Shown piece by piece: positions 8,811 to 17,720 of a stretch of 64,000 nucleotides of DNA. Source of the stretch: Rheinheimera hassiensis (lineage in GTDB: Bacteria; Pseudomonadota; Gammaproteobacteria; Enterobacterales; Alteromonadaceae). The translations under genes and the position numbers were made by a program. Within the stretch, counting starts at the first letter, position 1, and each line of letters starts with the position of its first letter. The notes beneath the pieces are model-generated. The model ran no database searches and was not told the origin of the DNA. It worked only from the letters and a program-made list of their open reading frames with translations. The stretch lies in assembly GCF_022436675.1 (NCBI RefSeq), contig NZ_JAKUJZ010000007.1, forward strand, positions 124,001-188,000. Reading direction: 5' to 3'.

Positions 8811-9509
8811 ATGACCACCCCAACTGAACAAAATGTAAAAGCGGCAACAGTAAAAGATGTACTGGCGTATCTTGCCACACAGTTTCCAGCATGTTTTAGC
8901 CTGACCGGCGAAGCCAAACCTCTGAAAGTTGGTATTTTTCAGGACTTGGCAGGTCGCTTGCAAAGCGATGCTACTGTCAGTAAAACCCAGTTACGTCAGG
9001 CACTGAGAATTTATACTTCCAGCTGGCGTTATCTGGAAGCAACTAAAGAGGGTGTTACCCGGATAGATTTAGATGGTGTAGCCGGTGAGCCGATTGACGC
9101 TTCTCAAGCCGAACATGCCAGAAAATTACTGGATGAAAGTAAGGCTAAAGCGGCTGAAAAGCGCAAAGCTAAACTGGCTGAAGCTAAGGCCAAAAATCCT
9201 CAGCCAGTAACAACAGACAAACCTGCTTACAAAAAAACACCGAACAAAAAAGCAATTCTTCCCTCTAAAGGCACTAAGGTTAATCAGAAACCTGTTTCTC
9301 AATCACAGACAGACAATGCTCCTGTACCAGCAACTGCCTTGCAGCCGGTGGTAACAGGCCAGGTTATAGTTGGTAGTAAAGTGCTGATAAAACTTGGACA
9401 AAATCCAATGCCGGCAACGGTATTGGAAGTACACAAAGACGATGTGACTGTGCAACTGGGTTCTGGTATGGTTGTGAAAACACGTCAGGACAGTTTGTTT
9501 TTGGCCTGA
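8811..9509 (+). CDS. proQ: RNA chaperone ProQ
   Basis: ProQ binds structured sRNAs and mRNA 3' ends and acts as a global post-transcriptional regulator. The N-terminal FinO-like domain (about residues 10-120) is clear, with LKVGIFQDLAGRL, SKTQLRQALRIYTSSWRYL and TRIDLDG. A Lys/Ala-rich linker (AKAAEKRKAKLAEAKAKN) leads to a C-terminal Tudor-like domain with VGSKVLIKLGQNPMPATVLEV. ATG 8811 is chosen by comparison with E. coli ProQ. Upstream in-frame ATGs at 8742 and 8793 would overlap the acidic ORF and extend beyond the conserved N terminus. It sits between the acidic protein gene and prc, 17 bases before the latter. Confidence 0.93.
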   Translation: MTTPTEQNVKAATVKDVLAYLATQFPACFSLTGEAKPLKVGIFQDLAGRLQSDATVSKTQLRQALRIYTSSWRYLEATKEGVTRIDLDGVAGEPIDASQAEHARKLLDESKAKAAEKRKAKLAEAKAKNPQPVTTDKPAYKKTPNKKAILPSKGTKVNQKPVSQSQTDNAPVPATALQPVVTGQVIVGSKVLIKLGQNPMPATVLEVHKDDVTVQLGSGMVVKTRQDSLFLA

Positions 9510-9526
9510 ACAACACAGAGTAGCTT

Positions 9527-11551
9527 ATGAAAAAACATTCAGCACTAGCAATTGCACTTCTTATAGCCTTTGGCCTTAATGCCGCTCCTGATGCAGCACA
9601 AGAGCCTTTGGTACTGCCCACTATGGCGCAGGATACACAACATGCCACTGCCAGTAAGCGGATTGCCGCACTGTTCACCCGTGGCCATTACACAAATGTG
9701 CAATTGGATGATGCACTGTCCTCCAGAATGTTTGATACCTATGTTAAAAACCTCGATTACTACCGTAACGTATTAACTAAAGCCGATGTTGAAAGCTTTG
9801 AGAAATACCGCGATCAGTTTGATGATGGTATTAACAAAGGTAACCTGAGTTTTGCTTTCGATATGTTCAACATTACGTTAAAGCGACGCTCAGAACGTTT
9901 CGACTACGCTCTGCAACTGCTTGATAAAGGCTTTGATTTTACCGTTGAAGATCAGTACGCCTATGATCGTGAAGACGCAGCCTGGCCAGCCAATGACGCT
10001 GAGCTAAATGAAATTTGGCGGCAAAGAGTTAAATTCGATGCGCTGAACCTAAAATTGGCAGGCAAAGAAGCAGAAGAAGTTAACACTATTCTGGCTAAGC
10101 GCTATCGCAGCACACAGAAACGTCTGGCACAAACCGAAAGTGAAGATGTATTTCAACTGGTAATGAATTCTTTTGCCCGCAGCATTGAAGCTCACACCTC
10201 TTATTTATCGCCCAGAAATGCCGATCGTTTTCAGCAAGAGATGAACCTGTCTCTTGAAGGTATCGGGGCAGTGTTGCGTGCCGATGAAGACTATACGGTG
10301 ATACAAAGCCTGGTACCCGGCGGTCCGGCTGATTTAACGCAAAAGTTAAAACCGAAAGATAAAATTATCGGTGTGGCGCAGGATAAAACCGAATTTGTTG
10401 ATGTTATCGGCTGGCGTCTGGATGATGTGGTCGATCTTATTAAAGGCCCCAAAGGTAGCACAGTGCGGCTGCAGGTGGTGGGTGCAAACGATATTGGCAC
10501 CAGTCAGGCACAGGTTATTACTATAGTGCGCGACAAAATCCGGTTAGAAGACCGTGCAGCAAAAGCTGAAGTACTTAAGCCGGTGTTGTCTGAGCTGGAT
10601 CAGAAAATCGGTGTGATCAGCATCCCTGGTTTTTATAATAACCTTGCTGACGATGTCAAAAAGCTGTTGGCTGAGTTAAATACAGAAAAAGTCGACGGCA
10701 TTATTATCGATTTACGCGGCAATGGTGGGGGCTCCTTACAGGAAGCTACTTTACTGACAGGGTTATTTATTGACCGGGGGCCGGTAGTACAAATTCGCGA
10801 AGGCGATGGTAAGGTTTCAGTATCGCAAGATAATGACGGTGTCAGTTACTATGATGGCCCGTTAACCGTGGTGGTAGACCGTTACAGTGCTTCAGCTTCA
10901 GAGATTTTTGCTGCTGCTATGCAGGACTATGGCCGGGCGTTAATTGTTGGTGAGCAAACCTTTGGTAAAGGTACCGTGCAGCAACATCGCGGACTGGGAC
11001 GTATTTACGATATGTTTGAAAGCCCGTTGGGCAGCGTACAATACACTATTGCTAAATTCTACCGTATTAACGGTGGCAGTACGCAGCACAAAGGCGTGAT
11101 CCCTGATATTCAGTTCCCTACGGCAATAGATCCTGCCGAGTGGGGTGAGAGTAAAGAGGAATACGCCTTACCATGGGATTCGATTAATGCGGCAAACTAC
11201 ACCACATTAAATGATATTTCTCCGCTGATACCCACATTGCAGCAAAAACATCAGGCACGTATTAGTAAAGAAGTAGAATTTCAGTATCTGATGCAGGACA
11301 TTGCTGACTATAAGCAGCAGATGAACGATAAAACGGTATCTTTGCGTGAAGCCAACCGCGTTACAGAACGTGATGAGAATAAAGCTAAGCAGTTGGTACG
11401 TACCAATGAGCGGCTAAAACGCCTGGGTTTACCAGAAGTCACGTCACTGGATGATGTACCGGAGCAGGTAGAGAAAATAGACGCGTTTTTGGAAGAGGCT
11501 GCCAGCATTACTGCAGATTTTAAAGCTGCAACCAGACTGGCTAAAAAATAA
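9527..11551 (+). CDS. prc: Tail-specific (C-terminal processing) periplasmic protease Prc
   Basis: S41-family periplasmic protease that trims or degrades envelope proteins, including peptidoglycan hydrolases, from their C termini. The 674-residue protein starts with a signal peptide (MKKHSALAIALLIAFGLNAA). A PDZ domain lies around 235-320 (GIGAVLRADEDYTVIQSLVPG), followed by the catalytic core with IIIDLRGNGGG. The catalytic dyad is visible: Ser456 in YSASASE and Lys481 in TFGKGTVQQ, spaced 25 residues as in E. coli Prc. The C-terminal region is helical and charged. It is the last gene of the msrC-proQ-prc run and is followed by a terminator. Confidence 0.95.
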   Translation: MKKHSALAIALLIAFGLNAAPDAAQEPLVLPTMAQDTQHATASKRIAALFTRGHYTNVQLDDALSSRMFDTYVKNLDYYRNVLTKADVESFEKYRDQFDDGINKGNLSFAFDMFNITLKRRSERFDYALQLLDKGFDFTVEDQYAYDREDAAWPANDAELNEIWRQRVKFDALNLKLAGKEAEEVNTILAKRYRSTQKRLAQTESEDVFQLVMNSFARSIEAHTSYLSPRNADRFQQEMNLSLEGIGAVLRADEDYTVIQSLVPGGPADLTQKLKPKDKIIGVAQDKTEFVDVIGWRLDDVVDLIKGPKGSTVRLQVVGANDIGTSQAQVITIVRDKIRLEDRAAKAEVLKPVLSELDQKIGVISIPGFYNNLADDVKKLLAELNTEKVDGIIIDLRGNGGGSLQEATLLTGLFIDRGPVVQIREGDGKVSVSQDNDGVSYYDGPLTVVVDRYSASASEIFAAAMQDYGRALIVGEQTFGKGTVQQHRGLGRIYDMFESPLGSVQYTIAKFYRINGGSTQHKGVIPDIQFPTAIDPAEWGESKEEYALPWDSINAANYTTLNDISPLIPTLQQKHQARISKEVEFQYLMQDIADYKQQMNDKTVSLREANRVTERDENKAKQLVRTNERLKRLGLPEVTSLDDVPEQVEKIDAFLEEAASITADFKAATRLAKK

Positions 11552-11574
11552 GCTCAAACTATAACACACCCTAT

Positions 11575-11600
11575 AAGGCGGTATTCATTACCGCCTTTTG
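11575..11600 (+). terminator. Intrinsic terminator after prc
   Basis: AAGGCGGTA (11575-11583) and TACCGCCTT (11589-11597) form a perfect 9-bp stem with a 5-nt loop and a short T-run. Confidence 0.9.
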
Positions 11601-11637
11601 TTAATTTGAAAAACATAATAATTATAAAGGTTTAACT

Positions 11638-12969
11638 ATGAGTGCACGCGGTGAATTTTCATCGAGGATTGGCTTTGTTCTGGCGGCATCAGGCTCTGCC
11701 GTTGGGCTTGGTAATATATGGGGCTTTCCTTCTCAGGTTGCCAGCAATGGCGGTGCTGCTTTTGTATTAATGTATCTAATCCTGGCTTTTTTACTGGCCT
11801 ATCCGGTACTGATGGCCGAGTTATTGATTGGCCGTGCAACCAAGTCTAATGTAGTTGATGCGCTGGGGCAGATATCCAAAGGCCGGTCAGGGCGTTTTGT
11901 CGGCATCTGTGGCCTGATTACCGTATCACTAATCCTGGCTTTTTATGGCATAGTCGGTGGCTGGATGCTGGCCCATGCACTGGAAGCTCTTGCTAGCCTG
12001 GCGGGCTTTACTAGTCTGGCTCAGTGGCTTATTTCGTTTTCACTAAGCCGCAATATCATTTTTTGTGCACTGTTTATGTTTCTCACCGTTGGTATTGTCA
12101 GTGGTGGGGTTGTTAACGGTATTGAGCGTTGGTCTGTAAGACTGATGCCAACCCTGTTTGTTATTATGGTGTTGTTGTTTGCCTATGTTATGACTCAGCA
12201 AGGCGCGATGGAAGGGCTGAAAGTTTATCTTTTACCTGATTTTGCAGAAGCACTGAACCCGGATTTGCTGATTAGTGCGATGGGGCAGGCTTTTTTCTCT
12301 ATGTCGCTGGGTGTTGGCACTATGCTGATTTATGGCTCTTATGTTAGCCAGAAAGAAAATCTACCCCGCTTAGGTGCTGCGGTATCTTTAGTTGATATTG
12401 GTGTGGCAGTATTAGCAGGTTTACTGATTATTCCTGCAATGTACGTTGCTTTGCATAACGGTGTGCAAATTTTCAGTGAAAGCGGGCAGTTATTAGCCGA
12501 AGATACGCTTATCTTTACTGTGTTGCCGTCATTATTCAGTACCATGGGTATGGTTGGGTTGCTGGTATCACTGGCTTTTTTTCTACTCATGTCTATCGCT
12601 GCGCTGACTTCATCTATCTCAATGCTGGAAGTTCCGGTGTCATACATGGTAGAGCACCGTAAAGTTGCCAGGCAAAAATCTGTTTGGGTAGTTGCTGCCA
12701 TCATTTTTGCTGCCAGCCTCGTTATTATTTTCAACTTTGACAGCTTGTTCGGTTTTGTTATCACATTAACTACCCGTTACAGTCAGCCTTTACTTGGTCT
12801 GATGCTGTGTATATTTGCCGGTTGGGTATGGAAGCGTAATGAAATTTTGCAAGAGCTGAAGAAAGCAGACGAACATGCACAGTACCGCTGGTTCTGGCGG
12901 ATCTGGCCATGGTACGTTAAGTTTGTCTGCCCACTGATTATAGTGGTGATGTTCTACCGGTCTTTGTAA
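11638..12969 (+). CDS. Sodium-dependent transporter, NSS (SNF) family
   Basis: Inner-membrane sodium symporter of the neurotransmitter:sodium symporter family (LeuT fold), importing an amino acid or related amine with Na+. The family signature is at the N terminus: SGSAVGLGNIWGFPSQVASNGG (residues 20-41), the unwound TM1 that binds Na+ and substrate. The 443-residue length and hydrophobic profile fit the bacterial 11-12 TM members. The substrate cannot be read from the sequence. It is followed by an NhaC-type antiporter gene, so one gene takes in Na+ while the next expels it. A terminator-like hairpin between them argues for at least partial transcriptional separation. Confidence 0.9.
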   Translation: MSARGEFSSRIGFVLAASGSAVGLGNIWGFPSQVASNGGAAFVLMYLILAFLLAYPVLMAELLIGRATKSNVVDALGQISKGRSGRFVGICGLITVSLILAFYGIVGGWMLAHALEALASLAGFTSLAQWLISFSLSRNIIFCALFMFLTVGIVSGGVVNGIERWSVRLMPTLFVIMVLLFAYVMTQQGAMEGLKVYLLPDFAEALNPDLLISAMGQAFFSMSLGVGTMLIYGSYVSQKENLPRLGAAVSLVDIGVAVLAGLLIIPAMYVALHNGVQIFSESGQLLAEDTLIFTVLPSLFSTMGMVGLLVSLAFFLLMSIAALTSSISMLEVPVSYMVEHRKVARQKSVWVVAAIIFAASLVIIFNFDSLFGFVITLTTRYSQPLLGLMLCIFAGWVWKRNEILQELKKADEHAQYRWFWRIWPWYVKFVCPLIIVVMFYRSL

Positions 12970-13009
12970 GTTTCAGCTGACTAACATTTACAACAATAAT
13001 AAAAGTGGG

Positions 13010-13029
13010 AGGCGCTTCGGGCGCCTTTT
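13010..13029 (+). terminator. Terminator-like hairpin between NSS symporter and nhaC
   Basis: AGGCGC (13010-13015) pairs with GCGCCT (13021-13026) around TTCGG, followed by TTT. The T-run is short and the nhaC start is only 21 bases downstream, so it could also attenuate nhaC expression. Confidence 0.65.
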
Positions 13030-13049
13030 ACCAATGGGAGCCACAATCC

Positions 13050-14516
13050 ATGTCTGAAAAACAACCCAGCTTTCTCGATGCTGCCATTCCTCTGGTCGTG
13101 CTGATCGTGTTGCTGTCTGCATCGGTATATCTTTTTGCTGATAACTCATCTTACGGTCCTAACCAGATCGCTTTATTTATGGCAACGGCCGTCGCGGTTG
13201 TTATAGGTCTTAAAAATGGTTATCGCTGGTCAGTGATGGAAAAGGCCATGGTGAAGGGTATTTCACTGTCATTAGGGGCGGTACTGATCCTGTTGTCGGT
13301 TGGAGCATTAATTGGCACCTGGATGCTGTCCGGTACTGTGCCCACGCTTATCTATTACGGTTTACAAATTTTAAGCCCAAGCTGGTTTTATGCTGCAAGC
13401 TGTTTGTTATGCGGCATAGTCGCAATGAGTATTGGTAGTTCTTGGACCACCGCAGCCACTATCGGTGTTGCTTTAATTGGTGTTGCTGGCGGCCTGGGGC
13501 TCTCTCCGGCGATTACTGCAGGTGCCATAGTGTCGGGCGCATATTTTGGTGACAAACTATCACCACTTAGTGAAACAACCAATCTGGCTCCAGCGGTTGC
13601 TGGTGCTGATTTATTTGACCATATCAGGCATATGCTCTGGACAACCATTCCCAGTTTTGTGCTGGCGTTACTGCTGTTTACTATTATTGGTTTTAACTCT
13701 GATGTCAGCTCTGACTTAATGCGTATTGATCAAATCAGCAATGTGCTACAAGAGAACTTTTCTATCAGCTTCGTATCGCTGGTGCCGCTGTTTGTGCTGT
13801 TAGCTATGGCTATAAAGAAGGTGCCTGCGTTTCCAACCGTATTTATCGGTGCCTTGTTAGGTGGCTTGTGGGCTGTATTTTTCCAGTCTGAATTATTAAG
13901 CAGGCTGGTTGAGCAGGATATCCCCGCTGCATTGGGCATTACCAAATTGCTTTGGCATACCCTGCATGCAGGTTTTAGTATTGATACCGGCAATGCCAGT
14001 TTGAACGACTTACTCAGCGGTGGTGGCATGTCCAGCATGCTCAACACCGTGTGGCTGGTTTTCAGTGCGATGATGTTTGGTGCCACTATTGAGAAAATAG
14101 GCCTGCTGCGTAAATTTGTTGCATCAATCTTGTTTTTTGCCCGCAGTACTGGCTCATTAATTACCAGCACCATTGCCACTTGTTTTGTAACTAACGTACT
14201 AACGGCTGATCAATATATGTCTATTGTTATGCCTGGACGGATGTTTAAAGAGGAATATGAGCGCCGGGGCCTGGCACCGGTGAATTTGTCCCGCACTCTG
14301 GAAGACGGCGGTACTATTACCAGCCCATTGATCCCATGGAATACCTGTGGTGCTTACATGCACAGTGTGCTGCAGGTTAGCCCGCTGGATTACGCATTTT
14401 ATGCCTTCTTTAACCTTATAAACCCGCTGTTAGCTATTATTTATGCTTATTGCGGTATTAAAATATTGCGCCTGACGCCTCCTGATTCAGTCAGGCCACA
14501 AACTGCTAAAGTTTAA
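13050..14516 (+). CDS. nhaC: Na+/H+ antiporter NhaC family
   Basis: Inner-membrane antiporter exchanging cytoplasmic Na+ for external H+; some relatives exchange organic acids (malate/lactate) instead. About 488 residues with many hydrophobic helices and the conserved GSSWTTAATIGVALIG and SGAYFGDKLSPLSETTNLAP segments that define the NhaC/ArsB-like fold. ATG 13050 (MSEKQPSF) is chosen because GGGAG at 13036-13040 lies 9 bases upstream; an in-frame start at 13005 would place the terminator-like hairpin inside the coding region. A perfect terminator follows the stop. Confidence 0.9.
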   Translation: MSEKQPSFLDAAIPLVVLIVLLSASVYLFADNSSYGPNQIALFMATAVAVVIGLKNGYRWSVMEKAMVKGISLSLGAVLILLSVGALIGTWMLSGTVPTLIYYGLQILSPSWFYAASCLLCGIVAMSIGSSWTTAATIGVALIGVAGGLGLSPAITAGAIVSGAYFGDKLSPLSETTNLAPAVAGADLFDHIRHMLWTTIPSFVLALLLFTIIGFNSDVSSDLMRIDQISNVLQENFSISFVSLVPLFVLLAMAIKKVPAFPTVFIGALLGGLWAVFFQSELLSRLVEQDIPAALGITKLLWHTLHAGFSIDTGNASLNDLLSGGGMSSMLNTVWLVFSAMMFGATIEKIGLLRKFVASILFFARSTGSLITSTIATCFVTNVLTADQYMSIVMPGRMFKEEYERRGLAPVNLSRTLEDGGTITSPLIPWNTCGAYMHSVLQVSPLDYAFYAFFNLINPLLAIIYAYCGIKILRLTPPDSVRPQTAKV

Positions 14517-14520
14517 CCGG

Positions 14521-14547
14521 AAAAAGCCTGATTTGTTCAGGCTTTTT
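14521..14547 (+). terminator. Intrinsic terminator after nhaC
   Basis: AAAAAGCCTGA (14521-14531) and TCAGGCTTTTT (14537-14547) form a perfect 11-bp stem with a 5-nt loop. The A/T flanks make it potentially bidirectional. Confidence 0.92.
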
Positions 14548-14595
14548 CGTCATTATACTTAGCTGTATCGTTGTTTATTTTACCGGAAGCCTGCT

Positions 14596-17181
14596 ATGTC
14601 TCAGAATAACTTACCGCGCACGGCCAAGCGCCTTGCAGATTACACTGCACCTGCTTTTAACATTAGCCACGTTGACTTGTGTTTTGAATTGGATGCAGAA
14701 GCCACCAGGGTAACTTCCGTACTGCAAATTAACCGCAATCAGCCTGATGTGCCATTAAAACTGGACGGACAGCAGCTAACGTTGATCAACGTGGCAATAG
14801 ACGGCCAGTTATTGGAGTCAGCTGATTATCAGCTTGAAGCTGAAAGCCTAACCCTATTTACGGTTGGGCAGCAGTGCGAGCTGACGATCATTTGTGATAT
14901 CGCACCGCTGCACAATACCGCGCTTGAAGGCCTGTATATGGCTGGCGACACTTATTGCACACAATGTGAAGCAGAAGGCTTTCGCCGTATCAGTTATTTC
15001 CCCGATCGGCCAGATGTATTGGCAGAATACAAAGTTACCATTAAAGCAGATGCCAAACGTTATCCGTATTTGTTATCTAATGGTAATAAGGTATCTGAGC
15101 ATATCGATGAACAAGGCTTAAGAGTAGTGCAGTGGCATGACCCTTTTCCTAAACCCTGCTATTTGTTTGCCTTGGTTGCCGGAGACTTTGATGTTCTGAC
15201 GGATGAGTTTATTACGCAATCCGGCCGTGAGGTGAGTTTACAACTGTTTGTCGATAAAAGTGCGATAACCAAAGGCAGTTTTGCACTGGAGTCGTTAAAA
15301 CGCGCCATGCAATGGGATGAGCAGCGCTATGGTCTGGAATATGATTTGGATATCTACATGGTGGTCGCGGTAGACTTTTTTAACATGGGGGCCATGGAAA
15401 ACAAAGGCCTGAACATTTTTAACAGTAAATATGTTTTAGCCGATGCCGCCAGTGCTACTGATCGCGATTACTTTAATATTGAGTCAATTATCGGCCATGA
15501 ATATTTCCATAACTGGACCGGCAACCGTGTTACCTGCCGGGATTGGTTTCAGCTTAGCCTGAAAGAAGGTTTAACTGTTTTTCGCGATCAGGAATTCAGC
15601 GCTGATATGGGCTCTGCCACGTTGTGTCGCATCGATGCGGTTAAGCTGATACGCACCGCCCAGTTTGCTGAAGATGCCAGCCCGATGGCGCACCCTATAA
15701 GGCCTGAGCAAGTGCTGGAGATGAATAACTTCTACACTGTTACGGTGTATGATAAAGGCGCCGAAGTGATCCGCATGCTGCAAACCCTGCTGGGGCGTGA
15801 TACTTTCGCCAAAGGCCTGACACTGTACCTTCAACGGTATGACGGCCAGGCTGCAACCTGTGATGATTTTTTACAGTCGATGCAAGACGTCGCCGCGCAG
15901 GATTTATCGCAGTTTCGTTTATGGTACAGCCAGTCTGGCACGCCGCTGCTAACAGCTGTGCAGCATTATGATGCGGTTAACTCACAGTTGGTACTGTCGC
16001 TTGCGCAGCAAACTCCGGCAACAGCTGATCAGGCCGAAAAGCAACCACTGCTGATACCGGTACAAATTGAATTGCTGTTTAACAACAAGGCTTCACAGCG
16101 GCATTTATTATTGCTGAATGAAAGTGAACAGCAGTATTTGTTTGAAGGGATAACAGAGGCGCCAGTTGTAGTGTGGCTGGAGCATTTTTCCGCACCGGTG
16201 AAACTGGCAGCGCAGTACAGCGATGATGACTTATTATTAATTGCCAGCCAGGCAACTGACGGCGTTGCGCGTTGGGATGCAATGCAGCAGTTCTGGAGCC
16301 GCAAGGTAGCGCAGCAAGTAGGATCAAACGTTAGCGATGTAACATTGCCCGCAGCGCTGTTTAAACTGATGCAGCACTGGCTGGAACAGCCCGGCACAGA
16401 TATGGCCATGACTGCAGAATTACTGACTCTACCCGATTTTGATACGCTGGCAGAGCAGTATCAGCTTATTCCGGTAGATAAACTGCTCAGCAGCCTTAAT
16501 CAGTTTAAACAGTTGCTGGCAGAGCAATTGGCGAAACCATTGAGCAGCTGTTATCGCGCACTGAACACAGGGCGTTATCAGTATCAGGATAATGATGTTG
16601 GCCTGCGCAGATTGCGCGCTATCTGTCTGAGTTATCTGGCACAACTCAATGCCAACCAGCCACTGCTGCATACGCACTATTTGAATTCAGACAATATGAC
16701 CGACACTATGGCTGCTTTAGCTGCAGCTCAGCAGTCTCAAGCGGCGTTGTTTAACCAATTAATTACTGACTTCGCCAGGCGCTGGCAGCACGATGCTTTA
16801 GTGATGGATAAATGTTTTGCACTGGTGGCATCGCAACCGACTGCACAAGTGTTTGATGCTATAGAGACCATGCTGACTCATCCGTTATTCAGTTGGAAAA
16901 ATCCTAATCGTGTACGGGCATTGTTTTCGGCTTTCAGTTTACGTAATCCGCAGCAGTTTCATCGTATTGATGGCAAAGGATATCAACTACTCGCAGATAC
17001 CATATTGCGGCTTGACCCGCTGAATCCGCAGGTCGCAGCAAGGCTGATAACCCCCTTATTAAGCTGGCGGCGGTTTGACACTAAACGTCAGCAATTGATG
17101 CGCGGTGCATTGCAGCTGATAGCAGGGCAAAGCAGCATTAGCAATGATTTGTATGAAAAGGTTAACCGAAGTCTGGATTGA
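14596..17181 (+). CDS. pepN: Aminopeptidase N (M1 family)
   Basis: Cytoplasmic zinc aminopeptidase that removes N-terminal residues from peptides in the last stage of protein turnover. The 861-residue length is close to that of E. coli PepN (870). The exopeptidase motif GAMEN is at 265-269, and the zinc site HEYFH at 301-305 is followed 18 residues later by Glu324. The N-terminal beta domain and long C-terminal helical domain are both present. CCGGAAG upstream can serve as the ribosome binding site for ATG 14596. The TGA stop shares a base with the start of the downstream DUF2835 gene. Confidence 0.95.
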   Translation: MSQNNLPRTAKRLADYTAPAFNISHVDLCFELDAEATRVTSVLQINRNQPDVPLKLDGQQLTLINVAIDGQLLESADYQLEAESLTLFTVGQQCELTIICDIAPLHNTALEGLYMAGDTYCTQCEAEGFRRISYFPDRPDVLAEYKVTIKADAKRYPYLLSNGNKVSEHIDEQGLRVVQWHDPFPKPCYLFALVAGDFDVLTDEFITQSGREVSLQLFVDKSAITKGSFALESLKRAMQWDEQRYGLEYDLDIYMVVAVDFFNMGAMENKGLNIFNSKYVLADAASATDRDYFNIESIIGHEYFHNWTGNRVTCRDWFQLSLKEGLTVFRDQEFSADMGSATLCRIDAVKLIRTAQFAEDASPMAHPIRPEQVLEMNNFYTVTVYDKGAEVIRMLQTLLGRDTFAKGLTLYLQRYDGQAATCDDFLQSMQDVAAQDLSQFRLWYSQSGTPLLTAVQHYDAVNSQLVLSLAQQTPATADQAEKQPLLIPVQIELLFNNKASQRHLLLLNESEQQYLFEGITEAPVVVWLEHFSAPVKLAAQYSDDDLLLIASQATDGVARWDAMQQFWSRKVAQQVGSNVSDVTLPAALFKLMQHWLEQPGTDMAMTAELLTLPDFDTLAEQYQLIPVDKLLSSLNQFKQLLAEQLAKPLSSCYRALNTGRYQYQDNDVGLRRLRAICLSYLAQLNANQPLLHTHYLNSDNMTDTMAALAAAQQSQAALFNQLITDFARRWQHDALVMDKCFALVASQPTAQVFDAIETMLTHPLFSWKNPNRVRALFSAFSLRNPQQFHRIDGKGYQLLADTILRLDPLNPQVAARLITPLLSWRRFDTKRQQLMRGALQLIAGQSSISNDLYEKVNRSLD

Positions 17182-17402
17182 TGCGCAGATATTTTTTTAA
17201 TGCCAGCCTCAGTGCTGAACAGTGCTATGGTTACTATCGCGGAAATATAAAGTATGTGGTGGTGACGGCAGATAACGGCGAGCGAATTCAGCTGCAGTTT
17301 AGGCATTTTCAGCGTTATGTCGACATGAACGGTTTGCGCGGGCGTTTTCGTTTAACACTGGCAGACAATGATAGTTTTGTGGCGTTGGAAAAAATTAATT
17401 AG
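17181..17402 (+). CDS. DUF2835 family protein
   Basis: A 73-residue protein of the DUF2835 family, of unknown function, often next to pepN in gammaproteobacteria. The pattern YYRGNIKYVVVTADNGERIQ followed by LQFRHFQRYV and GRFRL is characteristic, and suggests a small beta-rich fold. ATG 17181 overlaps the pepN stop by one base (TGATG), so translation is coupled; an upstream TTG at 17178 is less likely. Confidence 0.83.
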   Translation: MRRYFFNASLSAEQCYGYYRGNIKYVVVTADNGERIQLQFRHFQRYVDMNGLRGRFRLTLADNDSFVALEKIN

Positions 17403-17449
17403 AGTATGTACTTTAAACGGTGAATTAAAACAATAGCTTGCAGTTACTG

Positions 17450-17518
17450 CTGGTTTGACCTTTAATTTCATTAGCTTATAGCTGCTTATTCTGTGCGGTG
17501 CCATAAAGGTTAAACCAG
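17450..17518. repeat. Strong 69-nt inverted repeat (15-bp arms) in the gap before the DUF1302 gene
   Basis: Arms 17450-17464 (CTGGTTTGACCTTTA) and 17504-17518 (TAAAGGTTAAACCAG) pair over all 15 positions, with one G-U pair if transcribed rightwards. The 39-nt interior contains a second small stem (AGCT-TAT-AGCT). No T-run follows. It lies in the 318-base gap between the DUF2835 gene and the DUF1302 gene, one of the longest non-coding stretches in the window. It could be an mRNA 3'-end structure, a leader or small-RNA element, or the remnant of a palindromic repeat. The rest of the gap has an imperfect dyad (GCAAG...CTTGC near 17593) and no convincing promoter. Confidence 0.65.
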
Positions 17519-17720
17519 AGCATGGCAAAAAAGCCTAAAACATAGCCGTTTTTGGAAAAAACTGAATAGAAATCAACAGATTTACGTTACGGCAAGCCTT
17601 GCTTGCAGCTTGAAATGATGTAATTATTTTAATGAAGTAAGCTGAGCTCTGATCAGTTGGCTTGATAATATAACTAAAAAGACACTTATAAAAACCTGCG
17701 GGACAGGGGGAGATAACGAG

